A stretch of 48,450 nt of DNA from Pseudomonas gregormendelii. Its GTDB lineage: Bacteria > Pseudomonadota > Gammaproteobacteria > Pseudomonadales > Pseudomonadaceae. The position numbers were made by a program, and so were the translations under genes. Where the stretch lies: contig NZ_JADEVO010000039.1 of the NCBI RefSeq assembly GCF_017114825.1, positions 1-48,450 of the forward strand, in the 5' to 3' direction. The notes below the pieces were generated by a model. The model was given only the letters and a program-made list of their open reading frames with translations, did no database searches and was not told where the DNA came from. Of the stretch, positions 27,562-34,608 are shown one piece after another (the stretch's first letter is position 1; each line of letters begins with the position of its first letter).

Positions 27562-28494
27562 TCACGCTTGATCCGCCCGAGGGTCGATCCAGCGGTTAAT
27601 CAAATCCACGGCGAGGTTGACCAGCACATACACCGCAGCGGCGAGCAGGGTCACCCCCAGCACCATGGGCACGTCCTTGTTGCTGGTGGCGTCGAGCATC
27701 AGGCGACCGATACCCTGGCGGGCAAACAGCAACTCGATCACCACGGCACCGCCCAGCAGGCTGGCAAACACAAAACCGGCCAAGGTCACCAGGGGCACCA
27801 GCGCATGCCGCAAGGCATGGCGCAGGCGTACGGCGGTCTCGGACAGCCCACGGGCGCGGGCCATCGCAATAAAGGGTTGTTCGAGAGTGTCTTCCAGAGA
27901 CTGGCGCAACAGCTGCGTCAGCACCGCCGCCACCGGCAAGGCCAGGGCCACCGATGGCAAGACCAGCGAGCGCCAGCCCACTGAACCGGACGGCGGCAAC
28001 CAGTGCCAGTGAAACGAGAACACCAGCAACAGCACGATGCCGATCACAAATGAGGGCGCAGACGAAATCACCAGTTCGCTGCCCGACGCAAACGAGCGAA
28101 CCCTGGGCGCACGGTTGGCGGTGAGGATCGCGCAGACCAGCGCCAGCACCACTGCCATTACCGCAGCGCTGACTGACAGTTGCAGGGTTGCGCCGACCTG
28201 CTCGCCAATCGCCTGGGCCACCGGGATGCGCAGGCGATAGGACTCACCCAGGTCGCCGTGAGCCAGGCGCTGCAGGTAATGGCCGTACTGCACGATCAGC
28301 GGCTGATCCAGCCCGTACTCGGCCCGCACCCGCGCTAGCAACTCAGGGGTGGGCAAGGCATCCGGACCACCCAGAATCGCCAACGCCGTGTCGCCGCCAC
28401 TGAAGTTCACCGCCAGAAACGTCAGCGTCGCCGCGCCCCACAGCACGCCGATGCCGGCCAGCAGGCGCAAGGCAACACGCTTGAGCAGGTTCAT
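27562..28494 (-). CDS. ABC importer permease, DppB type (operon B)
   Basis: The 310-residue permease has an N-terminal helix with LTFLAVNFSGGDTALAILGG, RAEYGLDQPLIVQYGHYLQR, about six helices and the EAA-like loop ARARGLSETAVRLRHALRHA. Its start overlaps the stop of the binding-protein gene by four bases. It is clearly related to the operon A DppB-type permease (both have GLDxPLxVQY and RGLSxTAVRxRHALRHA). Confidence 0.92.
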   Translation of the reverse strand: MNLLKRVALRLLAGIGVLWGAATLTFLAVNFSGGDTALAILGGPDALPTPELLARVRAEYGLDQPLIVQYGHYLQRLAHGDLGESYRLRIPVAQAIGEQVGATLQLSVSAAVMAVVLALVCAILTANRAPRVRSFASGSELVISSAPSFVIGIVLLLVFSFHWHWLPPSGSVGWRSLVLPSVALALPVAAVLTQLLRQSLEDTLEQPFIAMARARGLSETAVRLRHALRHALVPLVTLAGFVFASLLGGAVVIELLFARQGIGRLMLDATSNKDVPMVLGVTLLAAAVYVLVNLAVDLINRWIDPRADQA

Positions 28495-30194
28495 GGTTGC
28501 CCCCGGTCCAGCCAGATGCTGGTGAAAAACGGAACGTTGTGGGACGTGTCGAAAATCACGCCCTTGACCTGCTGCCCGTACGCGGTCAGCACCTGGCTTT
28601 CCACCGAAGGCACCGCCGGCACCGTCTCCACCAGGCGTTGCTGCGCATGGCGATACAGCTTCTGCAGCTCCACCGGGTCCCGGGAGCGCCGCGCCGCGCT
28701 GAGCAGCCGATCCAGCTCGGCATCACGGAAGCGTCCGGCGTTCTGGCCAATCAGTTTGGCGGTGCTGATCGACTGGCTGTGATACAGCACGAACAAACCG
28801 TCGGGCGTGTTGGTGTGCCAGTAACCGGAGGCGATGGCCTGGAATTTCCCGGCATAACGCTTCTCCGTGACGCGGGTCAGCGGGAGCATCTCAATCGGCA
28901 TGTCGAAGCCGACTTTTTTCAGGTCCGCCTGGATCGCCACCGACACACTGGCCGGAAAGGCCGGGTTGTCGTAGGTCAGCAAAGTGGCCTGCAGGCGCTG
29001 CCCGTTTTTGCTGCGATAGCCCTGGGCATCGCGCCCGGTCCAGCCCGCTTCGTCCAGCAGTGCATTGGCAGCGGCGACGTCATAGGCCAGGGCGCTGTTC
29101 TCGGGTTGATAGAAGCGGGTATTCGCAGCCAGCAGGTCGGCCTTGCTCAGGAACTCGCCAAACCCGGAGATCCACGCCAAGCCCTCACGATCGATCGCCT
29201 TGGCCACCGCGCGCCGAACCCGTACGTCATCAAAGGGCGCCTGCTCGACGTTGAAGGTCATGCTGCGGCTCGGATTGCCCTTGCGAATCCGGCTGCGCAT
29301 CACCAGCCCGGGATTGGCCCGAATCGCCGCCGCATTCTGCGCGGGCGCATCCAGGGCGAAATCCGATTGGCCAGACTCCAGCGAAGTGAAGCGGATCATC
29401 GCTTCGGGCACATAACTGAGTTCGATGCGATCCAGATACGCCGCACCCACATGCCGCGTGACCGCCGGCGCCCAGTGATAACCGGAACGTTTAACAAAAA
29501 CCGCGCCCTGATCCCGGGTATAGCTTTGCAGCAGGAACGGGCCGCTGCCGACCGGTTGCGTGGCAATGGTCTTCGGCGCTTCGCGAATCTGCCTGGGCGA
29601 AATCATCCCCAGCCAGGACTGGGCCAGCACGTCGAGGAAAGGCGTATAGGGTTCACGCAGACGGGCCTCGAAGGTGTATTCATCGACCACCTTGCCGTCC
29701 AGATACGGCGCAATATAAGCCGCCGCCAATGGCGACTTGGTCGCCGGATCGCGCATGTGTTCCAGGTTGGTTTGCAGCGCCGCGGCGTTGAATTTCTCGC
29801 GATCGCTGAAGGTCACGTCGTCGCGCAGGTGAAAGGTGTAGGTCTTGCCGTCCGGGGAAATCTCCCAGGACCGCGCCAGCCACGGGCTGATATTGCCCTC
29901 TTCATCCTGATACACCAGGCAATCAAACAAAATGCGCCCCAGCCACTGGATGTTGCCGTTAGACAAGGCATGGATATCAAAACTGCCGGCATCGGACGCG
30001 GCGGACACCTTCAGGGTGCCACCGTTGCGCCCTGGAGCAGGCTCATGAAAGTCCGCCGCCGCATAGGTCACCACCCCATTGCTCATGTTCCCGTCAGCAC
30101 GCTGCGCGCCGGGCTGGGGGGGCGATGGGGGTGAGCAGGCAGTCAGCACACTATATAGAGCGAAAGTGCCGCAAAGTTTGAAGGCCGTTCTCAA
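28491..30194 (-). CDS. ABC importer substrate-binding lipoprotein (operon B)
   Basis: This family 5 binding protein has NGGTLKVSAASDAGSFDIHA, LRDDVTFSDREKFNAAALQT and QPVGSGPFLLQSYTRDQGAV. I place the start at TTG 30194 because AAGGA lies 8 bases upstream and the product then begins with a textbook lipoprotein signal, (M)RTAFKLCGTFALYSVLTAC, cleaved before Cys. Longer frames from ATG 30257 or 30398 would bury this signal behind 20-70 polar residues. It is the first gene of operon B and of the same subfamily as the operon A protein. Ligand unknown. Confidence 0.9.
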   Translation of the reverse strand: MRTAFKLCGTFALYSVLTACSPPSPPQPGAQRADGNMSNGVVTYAAADFHEPAPGRNGGTLKVSAASDAGSFDIHALSNGNIQWLGRILFDCLVYQDEEGNISPWLARSWEISPDGKTYTFHLRDDVTFSDREKFNAAALQTNLEHMRDPATKSPLAAAYIAPYLDGKVVDEYTFEARLREPYTPFLDVLAQSWLGMISPRQIREAPKTIATQPVGSGPFLLQSYTRDQGAVFVKRSGYHWAPAVTRHVGAAYLDRIELSYVPEAMIRFTSLESGQSDFALDAPAQNAAAIRANPGLVMRSRIRKGNPSRSMTFNVEQAPFDDVRVRRAVAKAIDREGLAWISGFGEFLSKADLLAANTRFYQPENSALAYDVAAANALLDEAGWTGRDAQGYRSKNGQRLQATLLTYDNPAFPASVSVAIQADLKKVGFDMPIEMLPLTRVTEKRYAGKFQAIASGYWHTNTPDGLFVLYHSQSISTAKLIGQNAGRFRDAELDRLLSAARRSRDPVELQKLYRHAQQRLVETVPAVPSVESQVLTAYGQQVKGVIFDTSHNVPFFTSIWLDRGQP

Positions 30195-30513
30195 TGACGC
30201 ATCCTTGGAGTGGTGACCCGGGAATGTAATCTTTGAGTGGGTGTATGCACTGAGCATGCCAGTGATTAGGGGATGGTGATCGGATTTAAGTTGGTAACCA
30301 GAGATGCCCGTTAATACTGGGCCGCCGCTAATAACGAATGAACAGTATTTAGCATTTACAGACTTATAAGCCCACAAAATTATTATATCGATATGCATTT
30401 ATCTGCAGATTGATTTGTCGTTAAACTTGCAGTTTGTGCAACTGCTGTTGCGCTGCAAACACTTTACATAACACTCGCCAACCATGAGCGCCTGGCAACA
30501 CCCCCCCCAAAAT
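30195..30513 (-). promoter_or_regulatory. Upstream region of operon B
   Basis: This gene-free stretch is AT-rich between 30300 and 30430, unlike its surroundings, which fits a promoter. On the minus strand a TATAAT lies at 30387-30382, but I find no convincing -35 at the right spacing. The implied leader to the TTG start is about 180 bases. No operator was recognised. Confidence 0.35.
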
Positions 30514-30621
30514 CCCTGTAGGAGCCAGCTTGCTGGCGATGGATTCCGAAGGCGCCGCGATCATCCACAAGCCCGCGTTATCGTTGACGTCCATCGCCGG
30601 CAAGCCGGCTCCCACAGGGGT
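30514..30621. repeat. REPIN
   Basis: CCCTGTAGGAGCCAGCTTGC with TGGCGATGG is answered by CCATCGCCGGCAAGCCGGCT and CCCACAGGGG, an inverted REP pair about 108 bases long. It lies between the divergent operon B and the TonB receptor. Confidence 0.85.
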
Positions 30622-30689
30622 TGTGTGTATTCAATAAATGGGCATTATCGTTCACCGCCGCCAGCAGCAGCGCCAGCCTGAAGATGCAC

Positions 30690-31127
30690 ACGAACAACCA
30701 AGCGCAGCGCGCCGGCTTGGCGCCCTGGTCGGCCCGAAGGCCGCCACGGCGAGCTGTAGATTGCAGGCGCCCCGTTAACCACGCTGGCCGAACGCAGGCA
30801 TTGCGCAGCGGGGAAACCGGCAAGGATGCCGGTTTAGCCGCGCTGGGCCAGGGATGGCCCATCGCGGCGACCCGCGGAGCAATGCCGGAGTGAGGGCACA
30901 CCGAGCCTAGGCGAGGTGCCGAGTGGTGGGGCAAGAGCGTTTTGGTTACTTTTGCGCTCTATCAAAAGTGACCCGCCGTAAGGGCGGAACCATAAGCCGC
31001 CGTTACCGCAGCAATGGATATGTACACAAAAGCAAGATCAAAAGATCGCAGCCTCGTTTCACTCGACAGCTCCTACAGGAGAAACGGTATGGCCCGCTGT
31101 CACGGCAAAAACGGATATGTACACTCA
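30690..31127. repeat. Probable multicopy structured Pseudomonas intergenic repeat
   Basis: This non-coding stretch is full of short hairpins: AAACCGGCA-AGGA-TGCCGGTTT at 30813-30835, GGGCCA-GGGA-TGGCCC near 30845-30860, ACTTTTG...CAAAAGT at 30948-30969 and CCGCC-GTAA-GGGCGG near 30974-30988. The word GGATATGTACA occurs at 31015-31025 and again near 31113-31123. I remember very similar text, with spurious frames reading VTRRKGG, between many Pseudomonas genes, so I call it a dispersed repeat. No real protein is supported. Confidence 0.5.
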
Positions 31128-31308
31128 AGTGTTGCCCCACAAACACCAATCCAAATAAAAGAACCCCCAACAGCAAACTTCACAATCAAACACCCACCCA
31201 AAGAGCGAAAAGAAGCACTGGCACACTTACTGCTTAGACCCAACCCAAGCATGACTATACGAATAGAAAGCCCAGACAACTCTATCTATTCATTGGGGAT
31301 TAACTTTG
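31128..31308 (+). other. AT-richer leader before the TonB receptor
   Basis: About 180 bases without a gene lie between the repeat and the receptor start. A GGGGAT ribosome-site-like element stands at 31295-31300. I see no Fur box and no convincing sigma-70 pair. Confidence 0.4.
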
Positions 31309-33462
31309 ATGCAATCAGTATTCCGGGGAGAGCTACACACGTTAGCGCACGCCATCCGCCAGGCCACCTGGTTAACAACAGTAGGACTAAGCTCCGCCCT
31401 GTTGCTCTCAGGCGCCGCCCAGGCAAATGAACAAACCACCACTGGCTCAACCGAACCACAACTGCAAACCGTCACCGTAAAAGGCCAGCAAGCCACACCC
31501 GCCGAAACCGCAAAAACCCAGCTCGACCAAGTACCCGGCGGCACCAGCATCGTCGACAGCGAACAAGTGTCCAAAGGCCGCACCGCCACCCTGCAAGACA
31601 CCCTCGCCTACCAACCCGGCGTATTCGTGCAATCCACCGGCGGCAACGACGCCGCCAAAATTTCCATCCGCGGCTCGGGCGCCAACACCTCGCCCGGCTA
31701 CTTCCGCGAAGGCATCAAATTCCTCTTCAACGGCCTGCCCATTACCGGCCCCGGCGGCACACCCTACGAATTCCTCAACGGCTCCGGGGTCAACTACACC
31801 GAAATCCTGCGCGGCGCCAACGCCTTCCAGTACGGCGCCTTGAGCCTGGGCGGCGCGATCAACTTCGTCAACCAGACCGGCTACACCGCCCCCGGCCTGC
31901 GTCTGCGGGCAGAGGCCGGCAGCTATGGCTACAACAAACAAAGCGCCAGCTTCGGCGGAGTCGAGGGCGACTTCGATTACTACATCAACGCCGACAACTA
32001 TCGCAGCGACGGCTTTCGCGACTACAGCCTGTCAAAAAGCCAGGGCGTGGTCGCCAACTTCGGCTACACATTCAGCCCCAAGCTCGAAACCCAGCTGATG
32101 CTGCGCTACCGCGACGAGTACCACAACGACCCGAGCGCCACTACCCTGGACCAGGTCAAGCACCACAGCGACCGCGCCAGCGCCACCGCTGCCTCCAGCG
32201 GCGCCGGCAGCCGTCGCCCGGGCAGCGTCTGGGCCGGCAGCAAGACCACCTACACCTTCGACGACGACGCCACCTTGTCCGTGGGCCTGGCCTACTACGA
32301 GTACGCCCACAACAACAGCCCCAACAGCCCGAGCAACCCAAGCTTCTGGACCTGGCACGACCTCAGCGCCGTGATCAACTACGACCGCACTGATCAATGG
32401 TTCGGCCACGAAAGCCGCTCCAGCATCGCCTTCACCTCCACCGAACACCTCAAGGGCGAAGTCGACTCCGCCTTCGCCAACAAGCAGACGCGCAAGCGGG
32501 TGGACTACGGCTCGTCCTTCGACCACGTGTTCTCGCTGGGTAACGACCTGGAACTGGTCGACGACCTGTGGCTCACCACCGGCGTGTCCGCCATCAACGT
32601 GCGTCGCCACGCCAACGTCAAGGAGTCGCTGGTGGCCAACACCACCGCCTTCCCCACCGACGTGACCTACGACAACTGGAGCCTGGCGCCGCGGATCGGT
32701 GTGCGCTACCAGTTCAATCCAGACCTGCAGGTGTTCGCCAACGTCAGCCGCTCGGTCGACCCTCCGGCGTCCTGGGAATATTCGGGCTCCGGCCCCACCG
32801 CGCCTTATGTGCGGCCGCTGGTGGAACAGAAAGCCAACACCGTGGAGGTCGGCATCAAGGGTTCCGCGGGGATTTTCGACGGCAGCCTGGCGCTGTATCG
32901 CTCGTGGGTGAAGGACGAGTTGCTCAACGTCCAGTTGATCGGCGCCACCCCTACCGCTGCCGCCGTCACCGGCGCGTTTAACGCCACGCCGACGATTCAC
33001 CAGGGCGTTGAAGCCGGTTTAAACACTCGCCTGTGGGACAACGACAGCGGCGAGCAGGTCTCCCTGCGTCAGGTGTACACCTACAACGACTTCTACTATC
33101 GCGATGACCCAACCTTCGGCGACAACCAACTGCCGGGCATTCCCAAACACGTGTACCAGGGCGAAGTGCAGTACGAACATCCGAGCGGCTTCTACACCGG
33201 GGTCAACGTGCAGTCGGCCTCGCGCACGGCGGTGGATTACGCCAACAGTTTTTATGCGCCCTCCTACACCATTTTCGGCGCGAACGTGGGCTACGAAACG
33301 CCGAACAAGGACTGGAAAGTCTCGCTGGACCTGAAAAACCTGGCGAACAAAAAATACGTCACGGCGGTGCAGCCGCTCTACGACGCCAAGGGGCAGGACA
33401 CCGCATCCCTGTACCCGGGTGACGGGATCGGCGCCTATGTGGCGGTGGAAATGCGCTACTGA
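31309..33462 (+). CDS. TonB-dependent outer-membrane receptor
   Basis: The 717-residue precursor has a long signal region with a hydrophobic core (LTTVGLSSALLLSGAAQA) and cleavage after AQA. A TonB-box-like PQLQTVTVKG follows. Next come the plug domain (VPGGTSIVDSEQVSKGRTAT; KISIRGSGANTSPGYFREGI; EILRGANAFQYGALSLGGAI) and a 22-strand-type barrel ending in NLANKKYVTAVQPLYDAKGQ and the terminal aromatic (EMRY). It should import a ligand into the periplasm with TonB energy. It is divergent from operon B, so it may supply that importer. No Fur box is visible in front, which argues against a plain siderophore role. ATG 31309 has GGGGAT upstream. Confidence 0.92.
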   Translation: MQSVFRGELHTLAHAIRQATWLTTVGLSSALLLSGAAQANEQTTTGSTEPQLQTVTVKGQQATPAETAKTQLDQVPGGTSIVDSEQVSKGRTATLQDTLAYQPGVFVQSTGGNDAAKISIRGSGANTSPGYFREGIKFLFNGLPITGPGGTPYEFLNGSGVNYTEILRGANAFQYGALSLGGAINFVNQTGYTAPGLRLRAEAGSYGYNKQSASFGGVEGDFDYYINADNYRSDGFRDYSLSKSQGVVANFGYTFSPKLETQLMLRYRDEYHNDPSATTLDQVKHHSDRASATAASSGAGSRRPGSVWAGSKTTYTFDDDATLSVGLAYYEYAHNNSPNSPSNPSFWTWHDLSAVINYDRTDQWFGHESRSSIAFTSTEHLKGEVDSAFANKQTRKRVDYGSSFDHVFSLGNDLELVDDLWLTTGVSAINVRRHANVKESLVANTTAFPTDVTYDNWSLAPRIGVRYQFNPDLQVFANVSRSVDPPASWEYSGSGPTAPYVRPLVEQKANTVEVGIKGSAGIFDGSLALYRSWVKDELLNVQLIGATPTAAAVTGAFNATPTIHQGVEAGLNTRLWDNDSGEQVSLRQVYTYNDFYYRDDPTFGDNQLPGIPKHVYQGEVQYEHPSGFYTGVNVQSASRTAVDYANSFYAPSYTIFGANVGYETPNKDWKVSLDLKNLANKKYVTAVQPLYDAKGQDTASLYPGDGIGAYVAVEMRY

Positions 33463-33553
33463 TGTCGGGACCGGGGCTTGGATCCAACTCGCCCCACTCT
33501 GCCTGGTTCGCTGCTAACCTCAGGTCAGGGACGAACTGGACAGAGGAAGACGT

Positions 33554-33721
33554 ATGGGCAATACACCCAAGCACGGCTGGACCTGGGCCTACCAAAAACT
33601 TCGCGGGCTGCACTGCTCGCGCTTCACTGCGCTGTATCGGGCGACCCTGTACGCCGTACGCGGCGATACGGGGACGCTCACCAGCGACGATAACTGGCAG
33701 AAGATTCGTCTGCGCCGTTAA
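33554..33721 (+). CDS. Small basic hypothetical protein, 55 aa
   Basis: A short frame from ATG 33554, with AGAGGAAGA just upstream, encodes 55 residues starting MGNTPKHGWTWAYQKLRGLH and ending in Arg-rich LRRs. It is rich in Arg, Lys, Trp and Tyr. There is no signal peptide. The good ribosome site and compact charged composition make it likely real. Function unknown. Confidence 0.5.
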   Translation: MGNTPKHGWTWAYQKLRGLHCSRFTALYRATLYAVRGDTGTLTSDDNWQKIRLRR

Positions 33722-33876
33722 ACACCACCGATAAACACGCTGAGCCGCCTCACGCACCCGCGCAGGCGGCGCCAGCTGCCACGAAAAATCGCACCCTACC
33801 GTTCGTCCACTGGCCAGCACCTATGGCCGGGGCATCCTTCCAATGCTGTGTTAACCACTCGCAAGGAAGATTCAAC

Positions 33877-34167
33877 ATGATGAACAGAAAAATTGCGGTG
33901 CTCACGCTTGCAGGCGTCATGTCTGCCTTCTCGCTCAACGCTTTCGCGGCCGGCGAATCCACCAGTGGCACGCCGTCGGCGGATGGCACCAGCCAGACCC
34001 GCGACCCGGCGCCTAAAGCCACCAACGCCGATCCGGATGCTGCCTCGCTGCCTCAAGGCTCGGACGGCAACACCACCGACAACGGCCCAACGCCCAGCGG
34101 TTCCAAGGCGGGCGGTGCGGACAAGGCCGGTGGCGGCAGCAGCAGCGGTGGCAGCGGCGGTAGCTGA
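33877..34167 (+). CDS. Secreted low-complexity Gly/Ser-rich protein
   Basis: The 96-residue precursor begins MMNRKIAVLTLAGVMSAFSL and has a signal peptide cleaved after NAFA. The mature part is disordered, rich in Ser, Thr, Gly, Asp and Pro, and ends in GGGSSSGGSGGS. AAGGAAG lies 6 bases before ATG 33877. It resembles small periplasmic or exported proteins of unknown role that are common in pseudomonads. No Cys and no known domain. Confidence 0.7.
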   Translation: MMNRKIAVLTLAGVMSAFSLNAFAAGESTSGTPSADGTSQTRDPAPKATNADPDAASLPQGSDGNTTDNGPTPSGSKAGGADKAGGGSSSGGSGGS

Positions 34168-34195
34168 TCGCAGCTCAGTTTGCTGCGAACACTAT

Positions 34196-34288
34196 CAGTC
34201 ACTGCACAAACAACTGTGGGAACCAGCAGTCACTGCGCAAGCAACTGTGGGAGCCAGCAGTCACTGCAAAAACAACTGTGGGAGCCAG
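34196..34288 (+). repeat. 31-bp tandem repeat, three copies, running into a REPIN
   Basis: The unit CAGTCACTGC-CAA-CAACTGTGGGAGCCAG starts at 34196, 34227 and 34258, so the period is exactly 31 bases, with a few A/G changes between copies. Each unit ends in the CTGTGGGAGC half of a REP sequence, and the last runs straight into the complete REPIN. Confidence 0.85.
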
Positions 34289-34380
34289 CCTGCTGGCGAT
34301 GAACTCAACAACGACGCGTACGTCCAGAATGCACGCGTCATCGTTGAAGTCCATCGCCAGCAGGCTGGCTCCCACAGGTA
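34274..34380. repeat. REPIN
   Basis: CTGTGGGAGCCAGCCTGCTG with GCGATG is mirrored by CATCGC and CAGCAGGCTGGCTCCCACAG, an inverted REP pair in front of the 3' end of ybdD. The inner part also has GACGCGTACG/ATGCACGCGTC symmetry. Confidence 0.88.
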
Positions 34381-34400
34381 TTACTCAAGCATTCAACAAA

Positions 34401-34598
34401 TCAACAACACTTCGGCCCGGCCTTGCTCCCGTACCGCGCCTCCTGCCGCTCCCTGAAGAACATCTCATAATCCATCATCGGCTGGTCCGGGTGCCGGGTC
34501 TGCATGTGCTCGACGTAGTTGTCATAGTCAGGCATCCCCACCATCAACCGCGCCGCCTGCCCCAGGTACTTGCCCAGCCGACTCAAGTCATTAAACAT
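34401..34598 (-). CDS. YbdD/YjiX-family small protein
   Basis: The 65-residue protein MFNDLSRLGKYLGQAARLMV continues with GMPDYDNYVEHMQTRHPDQP, the signature of the YbdD/YjiX (DUF466) family, and ends in Cys-Cys. In E. coli these proteins are encoded next to CstA or BtsT and take part in pyruvate or peptide uptake. The ATG lies behind GAGGAGGGC and follows the cstA stop by about 10 bases, so the two form an operon. The frame is open further upstream, but only inside cstA. Confidence 0.9.
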   Translation of the reverse strand: MFNDLSRLGKYLGQAARLMVGMPDYDNYVEHMQTRHPDQPMMDYEMFFRERQEARYGSKAGPKCC

Positions 34599-34608
34599 GC
34601 TGCCCTCC

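Noticed and set aside
30923..31237. Short frame in the intergenic repeat (VGQERFGYF..., SKVTRRKGG)
   Set aside because: It lies in the hairpin-rich repeat, has no conserved codon pattern visible and resembles well-known spurious calls in such repeats.
31128..31308. Fur box before the TonB receptor
   Set aside because: No sequence close to the GATAATGATAATCATTATC consensus was found.
32032..33000. Minus-strand frame inside the TonB receptor
   Set aside because: Antisense shadow rich in Val/Gly/Arg with no motif; the receptor on the plus strand is complete.
34196..34288. Three 31-bp repeats as a CRISPR array
   Set aside because: Units are contiguous with no unique spacers, no cas genes are near, and the sequence is derived from REP.
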